From assembly GCF_009935845.1 (NCBI RefSeq), contig NZ_QWEK01000016.1, positions 1 to 64,000 of the forward strand: a stretch of 64,000 bases of DNA, written 5' to 3'. The notes below the pieces were generated by a model, which saw only the letters and a program-made list of their open reading frames with translations, was not told the DNA's origin and ran no database searches. The DNA is from Pseudoflavonifractor sp. 524-17 (lineage in GTDB: Bacteria; Bacillota; Clostridia; Oscillospirales; Oscillospiraceae). This document shows positions 35,208 through 43,047 of this stretch, piece by piece. The translations under genes and the position numbers were made by a program. The number at the start of each line of letters is the position of its first letter. Position 1 is the first letter of the stretch.

Positions 35208-36289
35208 GCAAAGTCTTTCAGGGCAGACTGTGGGAGGGGCGGATTCAAAGCACACAGGGCACAGCCGCCAAAATGGCGGTGATTCAGGACGCCATCCGGC
35301 AGGCGGATCAGGCGGGAGACACCTACTGGCGGCTGCTCTTCCGGTATGAGTACGCCTGCGAAGCTACCTTCCGGGACGATCCCCCAAAAGCCATGCCGGT
35401 GTCGGCGGAATTCGCCGCCATCTTCGAGGCAGATCCCGACGCTTTGGGGCCGGAGGGCTATGAGATGTACCTGATGATTATGCAGATGGGCATCGACCCC
35501 ATTGTCTGCCTGCCCCAGATCCCCATGGAACAGTGGGAGGCCCTCATGGACCAATTCCACGCCCTGGTCAAGCGCTATCGCTTCGGCCTGCGGACCTACT
35601 GGTGGCAGATGTGCCAGTTTTATATGTATGTAGACAAAGACAAGGCATTTTCTTACTTCCAGAAGTTTTGGAAGACCGGCCGAGACGGCCTGTCTGACTG
35701 CCGGGCCTGTGAGCGGAGCCACGCAGTACATATGAGCCTGATCATGGGGGATCGGAAAGCGGCGGACGAGTACGCCAAGCCCCTGAAAGCGGGGCGCACC
35801 CACTTCTGCTCGGACACGCCCCAGCTTATGTGGCTGGCTTATCTGGAGGATTACCTCAGCCGGGGGGAATGGGACGCCGCCGCCGGGCAGGCCAACGCCC
35901 TCTTCCGCAAGGGAAACCGGGACAAGAGCGATCTGTCCTACCTGGGCGCAGTACTGTGCGCCTGGGCCCGCTCTGATCTGGACAGCGCCGTGGCCCTGGC
36001 GGAGCGCCGGCTGGTGTGGACGCTCGGGATGTGGGATCAGAAAAAGCGGTACGACTTCTACAAGGGGGCATGGGTCACATTCCAGGCCCTGGCAAAGCAG
36101 CGGGACGAGGTCCTGCTGGAGCTGCCGGAACAATTCCCCCTCTGGCAGGCGTCGGGGCGGTATCTCTCCGCTGAGCTGGCCGGCTGGTTCTATCACCAGT
36201 GTTCGGAGATCGCAGGGCGGTTCGACGCCCGCAATGGGTCTGGGTTATTTACCGATGACTTGGCGCGGACGAAGAGGCTGAATCCGTAG
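35204..36289 (+). CDS. Hypothetical helical-repeat protein B of the HSP90 module
   Basis: 361-aa paralogue of the preceding gene, aligning over the whole length. It keeps AIRQADQAGD, LPQIPMEQ, SDCRACE, LSRGEWDAA, RDKSDLSYLG, YDFYKGAWV and FDARNGSG. No membrane segment or signal peptide. Starts within the previous stop (ATGA). Tandem duplication followed by divergence is the simplest history. It closes the four-gene module. Confidence 0.72.
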   Translation: MSKVFQGRLWEGRIQSTQGTAAKMAVIQDAIRQADQAGDTYWRLLFRYEYACEATFRDDPPKAMPVSAEFAAIFEADPDALGPEGYEMYLMIMQMGIDPIVCLPQIPMEQWEALMDQFHALVKRYRFGLRTYWWQMCQFYMYVDKDKAFSYFQKFWKTGRDGLSDCRACERSHAVHMSLIMGDRKAADEYAKPLKAGRTHFCSDTPQLMWLAYLEDYLSRGEWDAAAGQANALFRKGNRDKSDLSYLGAVLCAWARSDLDSAVALAERRLVWTLGMWDQKKRYDFYKGAWVTFQALAKQRDEVLLELPEQFPLWQASGRYLSAELAGWFYHQCSEIAGRFDARNGSGLFTDDLARTKRLNP

Positions 36290-36330
36290 GCGGTCCCCAC
36301 GGAGCGCCCCTGCGGGGGAATAATATGTCT

Positions 36331-36390
36331 GCCTGCGGGTTGGGCGTCAGAGAGGGGCGTCTCCCCCCTCTGGACGCCCAACCCGCAGGC
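36331..36390. repeat. 60-base hairpin between convergent genes
   Basis: 18-bp perfect arms gcctgcgggttgggcgtc (36331-36348) and complement (36373-36390), with further inner pairing AGAGGGG/CCCCTCT. No T-run. It lies between the HSP90 module and fbp and may stop transcription from both sides or be a small repeat. Confidence 0.55.
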
Positions 36391-36465
36391 GGGCGGCTGT
36401 CTAGTCATACTGTGTACGCGGCGCGGGTAAAACCGCTGTGCATTTTGCTATTTTTCAAACATGGC

Positions 36466-38457
36466 CTAGTCCTGATGCCCCTCCGCAATCGCGCCGTTCC
36501 GATAGGCGGAGAGAAGGTCCATAAGGTCGTCCACCTGGTCCTGAAGCCGGCGGCCAATGTCCGTCTGGGCGATTTTCATACGGGATTCCAGCCGCTCGAA
36601 GACCACGGAGGTGGAGTTGATATCCCGGTTTTTCCGGATGGCGTTGGCCTGGCCTACAAAGGGTTCGTGGGAGACCAGGCGGAAGCAGCTGGAGTTGTAG
36701 ATGAGGGTATAACCGGCAATGCCGGTGGTCTTCTGATAGGCTTTGCAGAAGCCGCCGTCGATGACCAGCAGCTTGCCGCCAGCCTTCAGAGGGCTTTCCC
36801 CCTTTTTGGACTTGACGGGGACGTGGCCGTTGACGATGTGGCAGTGGGGCCCCTCCAGGCCAAATTCCTTAAGCAGGCTTTGACAGATTTCTGGTTCGTT
36901 ATAGTGCTTGTAGTAGGCGTTTTTGGGCTCCGTCCAGGAGGACTCGTCGGCAATGAGCCGCCGTTCGAAGGTGGTCATCCGGTCCCGGCCGAAGATTGGA
37001 CTGTTCCGCCCGGCCCACAGGAACCAGAGGAAGTCCATACCGAACTGCCGCTCGGGGGAGCCGGGCTTGTTATAATAGGCCCGGCGGGCCAGCAGCTCCG
37101 CGTGATCCAGGAAGGCCCGGCCACCCAGATTATTGCACTGGATGGAGAAGCGCATCAGCTCTCCCTCTTCCGTCATGGGGATACAGCCGTGGAAGAGCAG
37201 GTTTCCGTTGAAAATCTTGTACAGTCCCCCCTTGGAGTAGAGGAAACGGATGTGCCGCTGGAGCTTTTCGCTGTGCTGGAAGGAGTTGGTAAGCTGGACG
37301 ATGAGCGCGTCCTCCTCCTCGGTGAGGGTATAGGGATCCTTGGGGTCCACGGTGGGGAAGTCGGTGTCCTCCAGAGCGTAGGTAACGCCGCCGATTTCAA
37401 TGGACTTGCGCTCATAGTCGATTTTGTCCAGCAGCAGCCGGTCGTTCATCTGGAAACAGGGATTACGCAGGATCTTCTGTCCCTCCAGCTTGAAGAGGAT
37501 GATGGTAATGGCCTTGTGCATCCGGGCCGCCAGGAGCTTGTCCTTCTCTGTATACTGAGCGGCGTCCTCGTTGGTGAGCTTGACGGCGAACTGCTTCACA
37601 TCACAGTCCCTGTAGACCTCGTTGGCGAAGACGGACAGGGGCCGCAGAGAAATGCCGTAGCCGGTCTCGATAACCTCCAGATTGTTGTACCGCAGGGAGT
37701 TGGCCAGCACGGTGGCCACCAGCGTGCGGGATCCCGAGGCCGCGCCCATCCACAGAATGTCGTGGTTGCCCCACTGGAAGTCGATGTTCTGGTAGTCCAG
37801 CAGAGAGTCCATAATAATATCCGCCCGGGGGCCCCGGTCGAAGATATCACCCACAATGTGCATATGATCCACGGCCATGCGCTTGATGAGCTCGCACAGC
37901 TCAATCAGGAAGTTGGAAGCCCGGTCGGTTTTGATGATGGTGGAGATAATGTTCTCATAATAGTCCCGCTTGTCGCTGTCCTCGTAATGGGTGTGGAGCA
38001 GCTCGTCGATGATGTAGGCGTAGTCCTTGGGGAGGGCCTTTCGCACCTTGGAGCGGGTGTACTTGGAGGTAACCAGACGGCAGACCTCAATAAGGCGATG
38101 GAAGGTGATGCGGTACCACTCGTCCATATCTTCCACTTGGGCGGCAATCTCGTCCAGCTTCTCTTGGGGATAGTAGATCAAGGTGGCAAGCTGGTCCAGC
38201 TCAGAGCGGACAAGACTGGCTCCGTACAGAGAGTCCAACTTCTCCCGCACAACGCCGGAGGCCGAGTTCAGGATATGTAAAAACGCCTCATATTCGCCGT
38301 GAATGTCGGAGATAAAATGTTCCGTCCCCTTGGGCAGATTCAAGATGGCCTGGAGATTGATAATCTCACTGCTGGCGGCCTGGACGGTGGGATACTGGCG
38401 GGCCAGCATTTTTAAATAGTGGAGATTTTCCGGACTGTAGGTCTGTTTACGCTTCAT
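36466..38457 (-). CDS. fbp: Fructose-1,6-bisphosphatase class III
   Basis: Firmicutes-type gluconeogenic phosphatase, 663 aa, of the calcineurin-like phosphoesterase fold. Metal-binding motifs are ISDIHGEYEAF, VGDIFDRGPRAD, WGNHDILWMG and NGHVPVKSKKGE. The large insertion between motifs is normal for the class. The start MKRKQTYSPENL is standard. Runs opposite to the HSP90 module. Provides the gluconeogenic bypass to the glycolytic cluster at 14-19 kb. Confidence 0.96.
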   Translation of the reverse strand: MKRKQTYSPENLHYLKMLARQYPTVQAASSEIINLQAILNLPKGTEHFISDIHGEYEAFLHILNSASGVVREKLDSLYGASLVRSELDQLATLIYYPQEKLDEIAAQVEDMDEWYRITFHRLIEVCRLVTSKYTRSKVRKALPKDYAYIIDELLHTHYEDSDKRDYYENIISTIIKTDRASNFLIELCELIKRMAVDHMHIVGDIFDRGPRADIIMDSLLDYQNIDFQWGNHDILWMGAASGSRTLVATVLANSLRYNNLEVIETGYGISLRPLSVFANEVYRDCDVKQFAVKLTNEDAAQYTEKDKLLAARMHKAITIILFKLEGQKILRNPCFQMNDRLLLDKIDYERKSIEIGGVTYALEDTDFPTVDPKDPYTLTEEEDALIVQLTNSFQHSEKLQRHIRFLYSKGGLYKIFNGNLLFHGCIPMTEEGELMRFSIQCNNLGGRAFLDHAELLARRAYYNKPGSPERQFGMDFLWFLWAGRNSPIFGRDRMTTFERRLIADESSWTEPKNAYYKHYNEPEICQSLLKEFGLEGPHCHIVNGHVPVKSKKGESPLKAGGKLLVIDGGFCKAYQKTTGIAGYTLIYNSSCFRLVSHEPFVGQANAIRKNRDINSTSVVFERLESRMKIAQTDIGRRLQDQVDDLMDLLSAYRNGAIAEGHQD

Positions 38458-38519
38458 TCAGCGGGCCTCCTTCTGTATTTCTATATTTGGGATTAGGAAT
38501 ATGCACACTTATAGGCCAT

Positions 38520-38548
38520 ATTATGCCACACTTTAGTCTGACTTTCAA
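38520..38548 (-). promoter_or_regulatory. Promoter of fbp
   Basis: Minus strand TTGAAA (38548-38543), spacer 17, CATAAT (38525-38520). Confidence 0.6.
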
Positions 38549-38632
38549 TGATATTTCAATAAGTAATTGTGGGAAGAGGCAATTTTAAAGGGAAAATGCG
38601 GCGCTCTTTTCGTCAGTTCTGCCGTGACATGG

Positions 38633-38660
38633 AAAAAGGGAACCGGTCCGGTTCCCTTTC
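38633..38660 (-). terminator. Terminator of the 61-aa gene
   Basis: aaagggaaccgg (38635-38646) and its complement (38648-38659), with a T-run on the minus strand. Confidence 0.7.
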
Positions 38661-38668
38661 TCCTTCCC

Positions 38669-38854
38669 TCACAGGGCAGCGCTGGGCAGGTGGTCCACGA
38701 ACTGCTCTACCTCCTGGGTAGAGCGGAGCTTCTGGAGCTGGCACAGAATGGCCTGCCGCTGCTGGGAGCTGCACGCGTCATAGAACTGCGCCGCCTCACC
38801 GTTGGAGCGCAGGCAGGCGCCAAAGACAATTGCGGGGGAAAAATTCTCTTCCAT
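38669..38854 (-). CDS. Small hypothetical protein, 61 aa
   Basis: MEENFSPAIVFGACL followed by a QRQAIL..L..L(R)S..EVEQFVDHL pattern. I have seen similar small proteins of unknown function in Oscillospiraceae, but no family name is certain. GGAGG is 9 bases before the ATG and a terminator follows the stop, which support it as a real gene. Confidence 0.65.
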   Translation of the reverse strand: MEENFSPAIVFGACLRSNGEAAQFYDACSSQQRQAILCQLQKLRSTQEVEQFVDHLPSAAL

Positions 38855-38970
38855 AAAATTCAGCCTCCATCCACAGATGCTGACATCAGTATGTCCAAAA
38901 CCGAGAAAATTATCGCCGGCGCCCTGAGAATCAAGAAAAATGCGGCGCAGCCGTAAAACACAAAAACAAA

Positions 38971-39000
38971 GCCGGCCGGGCGGATGCTCCGCCGGCCGGC
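38971..39000 (-). terminator. Terminator of the 128-aa gene
   Basis: gccggccgggcgg / ccgccggccggc stem, followed on the minus strand by a T-rich stretch (38970-38955). Confidence 0.7.
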
Positions 39001-39010
39001 ATATACGGGT

Positions 39011-39397
39011 TTACTCGTTGTCCTGGCTGTCCTCATCGGGCGCGCCGCAGTGAAAGGCAGTAACGTTGCCGCAGTCCTCCCCGGCCTGCTGCCGGGCGAT
39101 CTCCGCGGCCTGGCGCTCCTCTTCGTCCAGGTCATCCAGCTTCTTTCGCAGCGCTTGGCGCTCCTCAGCGGTGAGGGCAGCAATGGCGGCGTTAAACCGC
39201 TGCTCCTGCCGCTCCTTGGAGATGGCGCGGCCCTTCTCCTGGAGCTCGTCGTTGAGCTGGCGGCCCTGCTCTACAGCCTCCTCCCCCTTCTCCACCAGGA
39301 CCTTGCCCACCTCGCCGGCCTTCTCCACCGCGATGGCCGCAGCGCCTACGCCGGCAAAGGCCACGTTCATCAAAGCGTCGCTGAATTTATCCCACAT
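39011..39397 (-). CDS. Hypothetical coiled-coil protein, 128 aa
   Basis: N-terminal Ala/Val-rich amphipathic segment (MWDKFSDALMNVAFAGVGAAAIAVEKAGEV begins it), then a charged helix likely to form a coiled coil (about 30-105), and an acidic tail with two cysteines. It resembles phasin-type or stress-associated helical proteins in composition, but no family is assigned. AAGGAGG stands 7 bases before the ATG, and a terminator follows. Confidence 0.65.
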   Translation of the reverse strand: MWDKFSDALMNVAFAGVGAAAIAVEKAGEVGKVLVEKGEEAVEQGRQLNDELQEKGRAISKERQEQRFNAAIAALTAEERQALRKKLDDLDEEERQAAEIARQQAGEDCGNVTAFHCGAPDEDSQDNE

Positions 39398-39918
39398 AAG
39401 TGTACCTCCTTAAAAAGTCGTGAAAGGTCAATGTCCGCCGCCAAGGGAAGACGTCGGTCTTCAGCCTCCCCAGCGTGAGTCTATTATACCCCGGGCCGGC
39501 GGAAATGTCTTTGATTTTCCATAAAGGAAAGATTAAAAATGGATGAAAGAACGGGAAATACCCAGACCATATTCCAGCGGCACGGCGGAAAAATTTTTTG
39601 ACCGCTTCCCCAAAATTCACACAAAAAGCGCCCGATACGCACGGGCGCCAGTGTGTCAAAAAACGCAAAAGCGGAAGGTTCCGGAGGGACAAATCGTGTG
39701 AACAGGAGCTGTCAGGTTTCCCGTTTATGCCCAAGCAAGACTGTGTTCCGAACCCTTTGAAGTTCTGAACACTGCGCCCTGCCTGCCGAACACACTTTTT
39801 CCACAGGCTGGAACACCTCCGCGGTGGAGGTCCGGCAGTCCCGGCCTGGCAAGCCCCACGTTCCGCGCGCCAGGCGCGGATGAAGGGAGAGGCACCCGCC
39901 GCCCCTGGCCGGCCGGTC
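39398..39918. other. Non-coding gap of 521 bases with stem-loops
   Basis: No convincing gene. It holds the minus-strand terminator at 39624-39649 and other stem-loops: acctcc...ggaggt near 39805-39821, and gcctggc/gccaggc (39844-39850 and 39869-39875). A long minus-strand open frame here has no ribosome-binding site or family features. The part next to the nucleotidyltransferase gene could be its 3' untranslated region. Confidence 0.5.
39624..39649 (-). terminator. Terminator downstream of the galE-nucleotidyltransferase genes
   Basis: gcgcccg (39628-39634) and cgggcgc (39642-39648) with TTTTTG on the minus strand. It lies 270 bases past the last gene. Confidence 0.6.
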
Positions 39919-40842
39919 CTATTCTCCCCCCCACAGCTGCTCAGGGTAGAGCCCTGCGGCGGTCTTTTCGGCAATGGCGGCCATCACTGCGGGCTTGTCC
40001 TCCCGGTAGGTAACGCCGTACCACTTGTCCCCACTTCTGAGCACCTTCACCCGGGCCTTGCCCTCGTCAATGAGCTGACTCACCACGCCGGGCAGGAAAT
40101 ATTCCCCCTTGAGGGGGTTTTCCGCCAGCGTTTTGTCCAAAAAGGCGGGGAACCGGGCCGCCGCCTCGTCCAGAAAGCTGCGGTGGAAGCCCCACATATT
40201 CAGCGAGACGACAGTGTTCTCATCCAGATCCGTCCAGGTTGTCCCGTCGTCCTCAGTAAAGCGCGGGGGCGTGCCCCGCTGGATTTTGGTCCGTTCCACA
40301 ATCTGGGTCAGGTAGTGATCCTCTGTCTCCTCGCACACGCCCCGGGCCACAGTACCGTTTTCGCTGAGGGTATTTTTCAGCAGGTAGCCCACCATGGCAT
40401 ACTCATAGATCGCCCCGTCGGCGTGCCCGCACAGATAGCGGTAGATCTCCGCAAAGGCCTCCGGCCCGTAGTAGTCGTCGGCGTTGATCACCGCGAAGGG
40501 GCCGTCCACCACGTGCCGGGCCGCTAACGCGGCGTGGGCGGTGCCCCAAGGCTTTACCCGCTCCGGCGGGAGGGCGTACCCCTCCGGCAGATCCTCCTTC
40601 CGCTGGCAGACATATTTTACCTCCATAGACCGGGCCACCCGGCCGCCGATACACGCCTTGAAATCCGCCTCAATCTCCGGCTTGATGACGAAGACCACCG
40701 TCTCAAATCCCGCCCGGCGGGCGTCATAGACAGAATAGTCGATGATCAGCTGGCCGTGGCTGCCTATGGGATCCAGCTGCTTCAGGCCGCCGTACCGGCT
40801 GCCCATACCGGCGGCCATAATCACCAGAACAGGCTTGCTCAC
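39919..40842 (-). CDS. Sugar-phosphate nucleotidyltransferase (GalU-like)
   Basis: 307-aa NTP-transferase with MAAGMGSRYGGLKQLDPIG at the N-terminus and the metal-site INADDYYG near residue 115. It probably activates a sugar 1-phosphate, likely glucose with UTP, but the family includes other specificities. The start is GTG at 40842, overlapping the galE stop (GTGA), with GGAGGG 6 bases upstream. A frame to 40905 has no ribosome-binding site. Coupled to galE, so it likely supplies UDP-sugars for surface glycans. Confidence 0.85.
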   Translation of the reverse strand: MSKPVLVIMAAGMGSRYGGLKQLDPIGSHGQLIIDYSVYDARRAGFETVVFVIKPEIEADFKACIGGRVARSMEVKYVCQRKEDLPEGYALPPERVKPWGTAHAALAARHVVDGPFAVINADDYYGPEAFAEIYRYLCGHADGAIYEYAMVGYLLKNTLSENGTVARGVCEETEDHYLTQIVERTKIQRGTPPRFTEDDGTTWTDLDENTVVSLNMWGFHRSFLDEAAARFPAFLDKTLAENPLKGEYFLPGVVSQLIDEGKARVKVLRSGDKWYGVTYREDKPAVMAAIAEKTAAGLYPEQLWGGE

Positions 40843-41870
40843 ACAGCGCCCTCCCCTCTGTATCCGTCCGGATTCATCGACTGCCACTTCCAGGAGGAGG
40901 CGCACATGTCCTCAATCCCGAACTGGGCCTCCCAGCCCAGCTCTTCCCTGGCCTTGGCCGGGTCGGCGTAGCACACGGCGATGTCGCCGGGCCGGCGGGG
41001 GGCGATGGTATAGGGCAAGGTCTTGCCGCAGGCCTTCTCGTAGGCGTGGAGCACGTCCAGCACGCTGTACCCCTTGCCGGTGCCCAGATTGCACACAAAC
41101 AGGCCGCACTTGGTGTCCAGCTTTTTCAGGGCGGCCACATGGCCCCGGGCCAGATCCACCACGTGGATATAGTCCCGCACGCCGGTACCGTCAGGGGTGG
41201 GGTAGTCGTTTCCAAAGACATGGAGCTTCTCCAGCTTGCCCACCGCTACCTGGGCGATATAGGGTACCAGGTTGTTGGGGATGTCGTTGGGGTCCTCCCC
41301 GATGAGGCCGCTGTCATGGGCGCCGATGGGGTTGAAGTACCGCAGCAGCGCCACATTGAGCCCCGGGTTGGCGGCGCAGCAGTCGGTCAGAATCCGCTCC
41401 AGAAAGAGCTTGGTGGTGCCATAGGGGTTGGTGGTGCCGCCGGTGGGGAAATCCTCCCGGATGGGCACGGTGGCCGGGTCGCCGTACACTGTTGCCGAGG
41501 AGGAGAAGACAAAATGCTTCACCCCATGCCGCCGCATGGCATTGAGCAGCACCAGGGAGTTTACCAGATTGTTGGTATAGTACTCCAGCGGCTTGGCCAC
41601 GCTCTCCCCCACCGCCTTCAGGCCGGCAAAGTGGATGACCGCGTCAATGTTCGGATAGCGGGTGAAGAGCGCCTCCACCTCGTCCTCATGGCACAGCTCC
41701 GCCTTGACAAAGGGAACCTGTTTGCCGGTGATCCGCTCCACCCGGCGGACGGCCTCCTCGCTGGAGTTGCACAGATTGTCCGCCACAACAATGTCGTACC
41801 CTGCCTGGATAAGCTCCACACAGGTGTGGCTGCCGATATATCCGGCGCCGCCGCTGACCAAAATAGACAT
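40839..41870 (-). CDS. galE: UDP-glucose 4-epimerase
   Basis: Interconverts UDP-glucose and UDP-galactose. Short-chain dehydrogenase fold with GGAGYIGSH at the N-terminus, SSSATVYG and the catalytic Tyr/Lys in NPYGTTK. Length 343 aa is normal. Translationally coupled to the downstream nucleotidyltransferase. The AraC regulator gene lies 86 bases upstream on the same strand. Confidence 0.95.
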   Translation of the reverse strand: MSILVSGGAGYIGSHTCVELIQAGYDIVVADNLCNSSEEAVRRVERITGKQVPFVKAELCHEDEVEALFTRYPNIDAVIHFAGLKAVGESVAKPLEYYTNNLVNSLVLLNAMRRHGVKHFVFSSSATVYGDPATVPIREDFPTGGTTNPYGTTKLFLERILTDCCAANPGLNVALLRYFNPIGAHDSGLIGEDPNDIPNNLVPYIAQVAVGKLEKLHVFGNDYPTPDGTGVRDYIHVVDLARGHVAALKKLDTKCGLFVCNLGTGKGYSVLDVLHAYEKACGKTLPYTIAPRRPGDIAVCYADPAKAREELGWEAQFGIEDMCASSWKWQSMNPDGYRGEGAV

Positions 41871-41917
41871 AGATATTTGCCCCTTTCCAGGATTTTTATT
41901 TCAAATTCTTATTTCCT

Positions 41918-41946
41918 ATTGTAGAAGGACTGCGCCGAAATGAAAA
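41918..41946 (-). promoter_or_regulatory. Promoter of galE
   Basis: Minus strand TTTTCA (41946-41941), spacer 17, TACAAT (41923-41918). Confidence 0.45.
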
Positions 41947-41955
41947 TAGACGATC

Positions 41956-42909
41956 CTACCCATTATTTGCACTATCATCCGGCTTTGCTCCGGCAAGCTG
42001 AGAGAGCATTTTGACGCTGCGGGCGTACTCGCTGGGGGACATGCCGGTGGACAGGCGGAACCGGCGGGAGAAGTAGTGAACCGACTGGTAGCCCAGGCGG
42101 GCGGCAATCTGGGTGAAATTCAGCTGCCCCTCTCGGATCATCCGCTGGGCGGCCCGGATTTTCAGCTGGCCAAAGTACTCCATCACCCCGCCGCCGGTGC
42201 GGGCGTGGAAGCGCTTTTGCAGCTGGCTGCGGCCCACCAGATTGTCCCGGCAAATCTGCGCCAGGGTGAGGGGGCGGTCCACCCGCTGCTCCAGATACTC
42301 CATAACCTGCTCTACCGTGCCGGGGGCTCCCGTCTGCCGGGCAGTACGCTGATCCGGCTCCTCCTTGCGGCGGAGCAGCCGTATCAGCAGCTCCTCCAGA
42401 GCGGCGCACAGCAGCTGCTCCCCTCCGAAGGGGGCTCCGGCCCGCCGCTGAAGGGCCGGCGGGGCGGTGTCGTTCAGGGGGGTAGAAAAGGCGTTGGCGC
42501 TCTCCGCCACCATGCGGGCCAGGAGCGCCCGCTCCTCCGCCCCGGCCAGCACCACCTGCCCCCGGAAAAACTCCATCCACCGGCTGTTACAGCCAAAGCC
42601 CGCCACCACCAGATCCGGGGCCGCCCCTGTGGCGGAGAGGGCGTGGAACTCCCCGGGGGCGTGGAAGATCAGCTGCCCCTGGTTCAAAAAAAAGATGCGC
42701 TCCCCCACGGTCACCTGCAGGGCGCCTTTGTCCACATAGAGCAGCTCCCAAAAATCATGGCGCTCTCCGGTGAAGGTATCGCTGCCCCCATACTCAAAGC
42801 GGCGTACCGAATACAGCGCCTGAACCTCCAGGGGGCGGCGGGGCACAAGGGGGCGATCGCCTCCAGTCCCCTCTTTCCCCTGGCCCAAGCCGGTCCGCTG
42901 GCTGTCCAT
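41956..42909 (-). CDS. AraC family transcriptional regulator
   Basis: 317 aa with an N-terminal cupin-like sensor domain (LIFHAPGEFHAL) and a C-terminal double helix-turn-helix (LTLAQICRDNLVGRSQLQKRFH and FTQIAARLGYQSVHYFSRRFR...SPSEY). Likely senses a sugar or related ligand. The second ATG is used because AAGGGGG is 7 bases from it. galE follows on the same strand, so it may govern that operon, though this is only positional. Confidence 0.92.
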   Translation of the reverse strand: MDSQRTGLGQGKEGTGGDRPLVPRRPLEVQALYSVRRFEYGGSDTFTGERHDFWELLYVDKGALQVTVGERIFFLNQGQLIFHAPGEFHALSATGAAPDLVVAGFGCNSRWMEFFRGQVVLAGAEERALLARMVAESANAFSTPLNDTAPPALQRRAGAPFGGEQLLCAALEELLIRLLRRKEEPDQRTARQTGAPGTVEQVMEYLEQRVDRPLTLAQICRDNLVGRSQLQKRFHARTGGGVMEYFGQLKIRAAQRMIREGQLNFTQIAARLGYQSVHYFSRRFRLSTGMSPSEYARSVKMLSQLAGAKPDDSANNG

Positions 42910-42992
42910 AGTCATTCCCCCTTGGGGCTATTGTATCACAGGCGGCGCCCCGGTATGGCTTCATAAGTCAATTTTTTCCGCCGCAGTACACG

Positions 42993-43028
42993 AAAACGGC
43001 CGCCCGCAGATGCAGGCAGCCGTTTTTT
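42993..43028 (-). terminator. Terminator of the antiporter gene
   Basis: aaaacggc (42993-43000) and gccgtttt (43019-43026) stem with T-runs on both strands. It lies between the antiporter stop and the AraC gene. Confidence 0.65.
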
Positions 43029-43047
43029 ACCGCAGATTATTTTTGTT

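Noticed and set aside
36325-38280. 651-codon open frame on the plus strand
   Set aside because: Antisense to fbp, which has all expected metal motifs on the minus strand.
39387-39974. 195-codon minus-strand frame in the 39.4-39.9 kb gap
   Set aside because: It begins inside the nucleotidyltransferase gene, crosses a terminator and has no family features.
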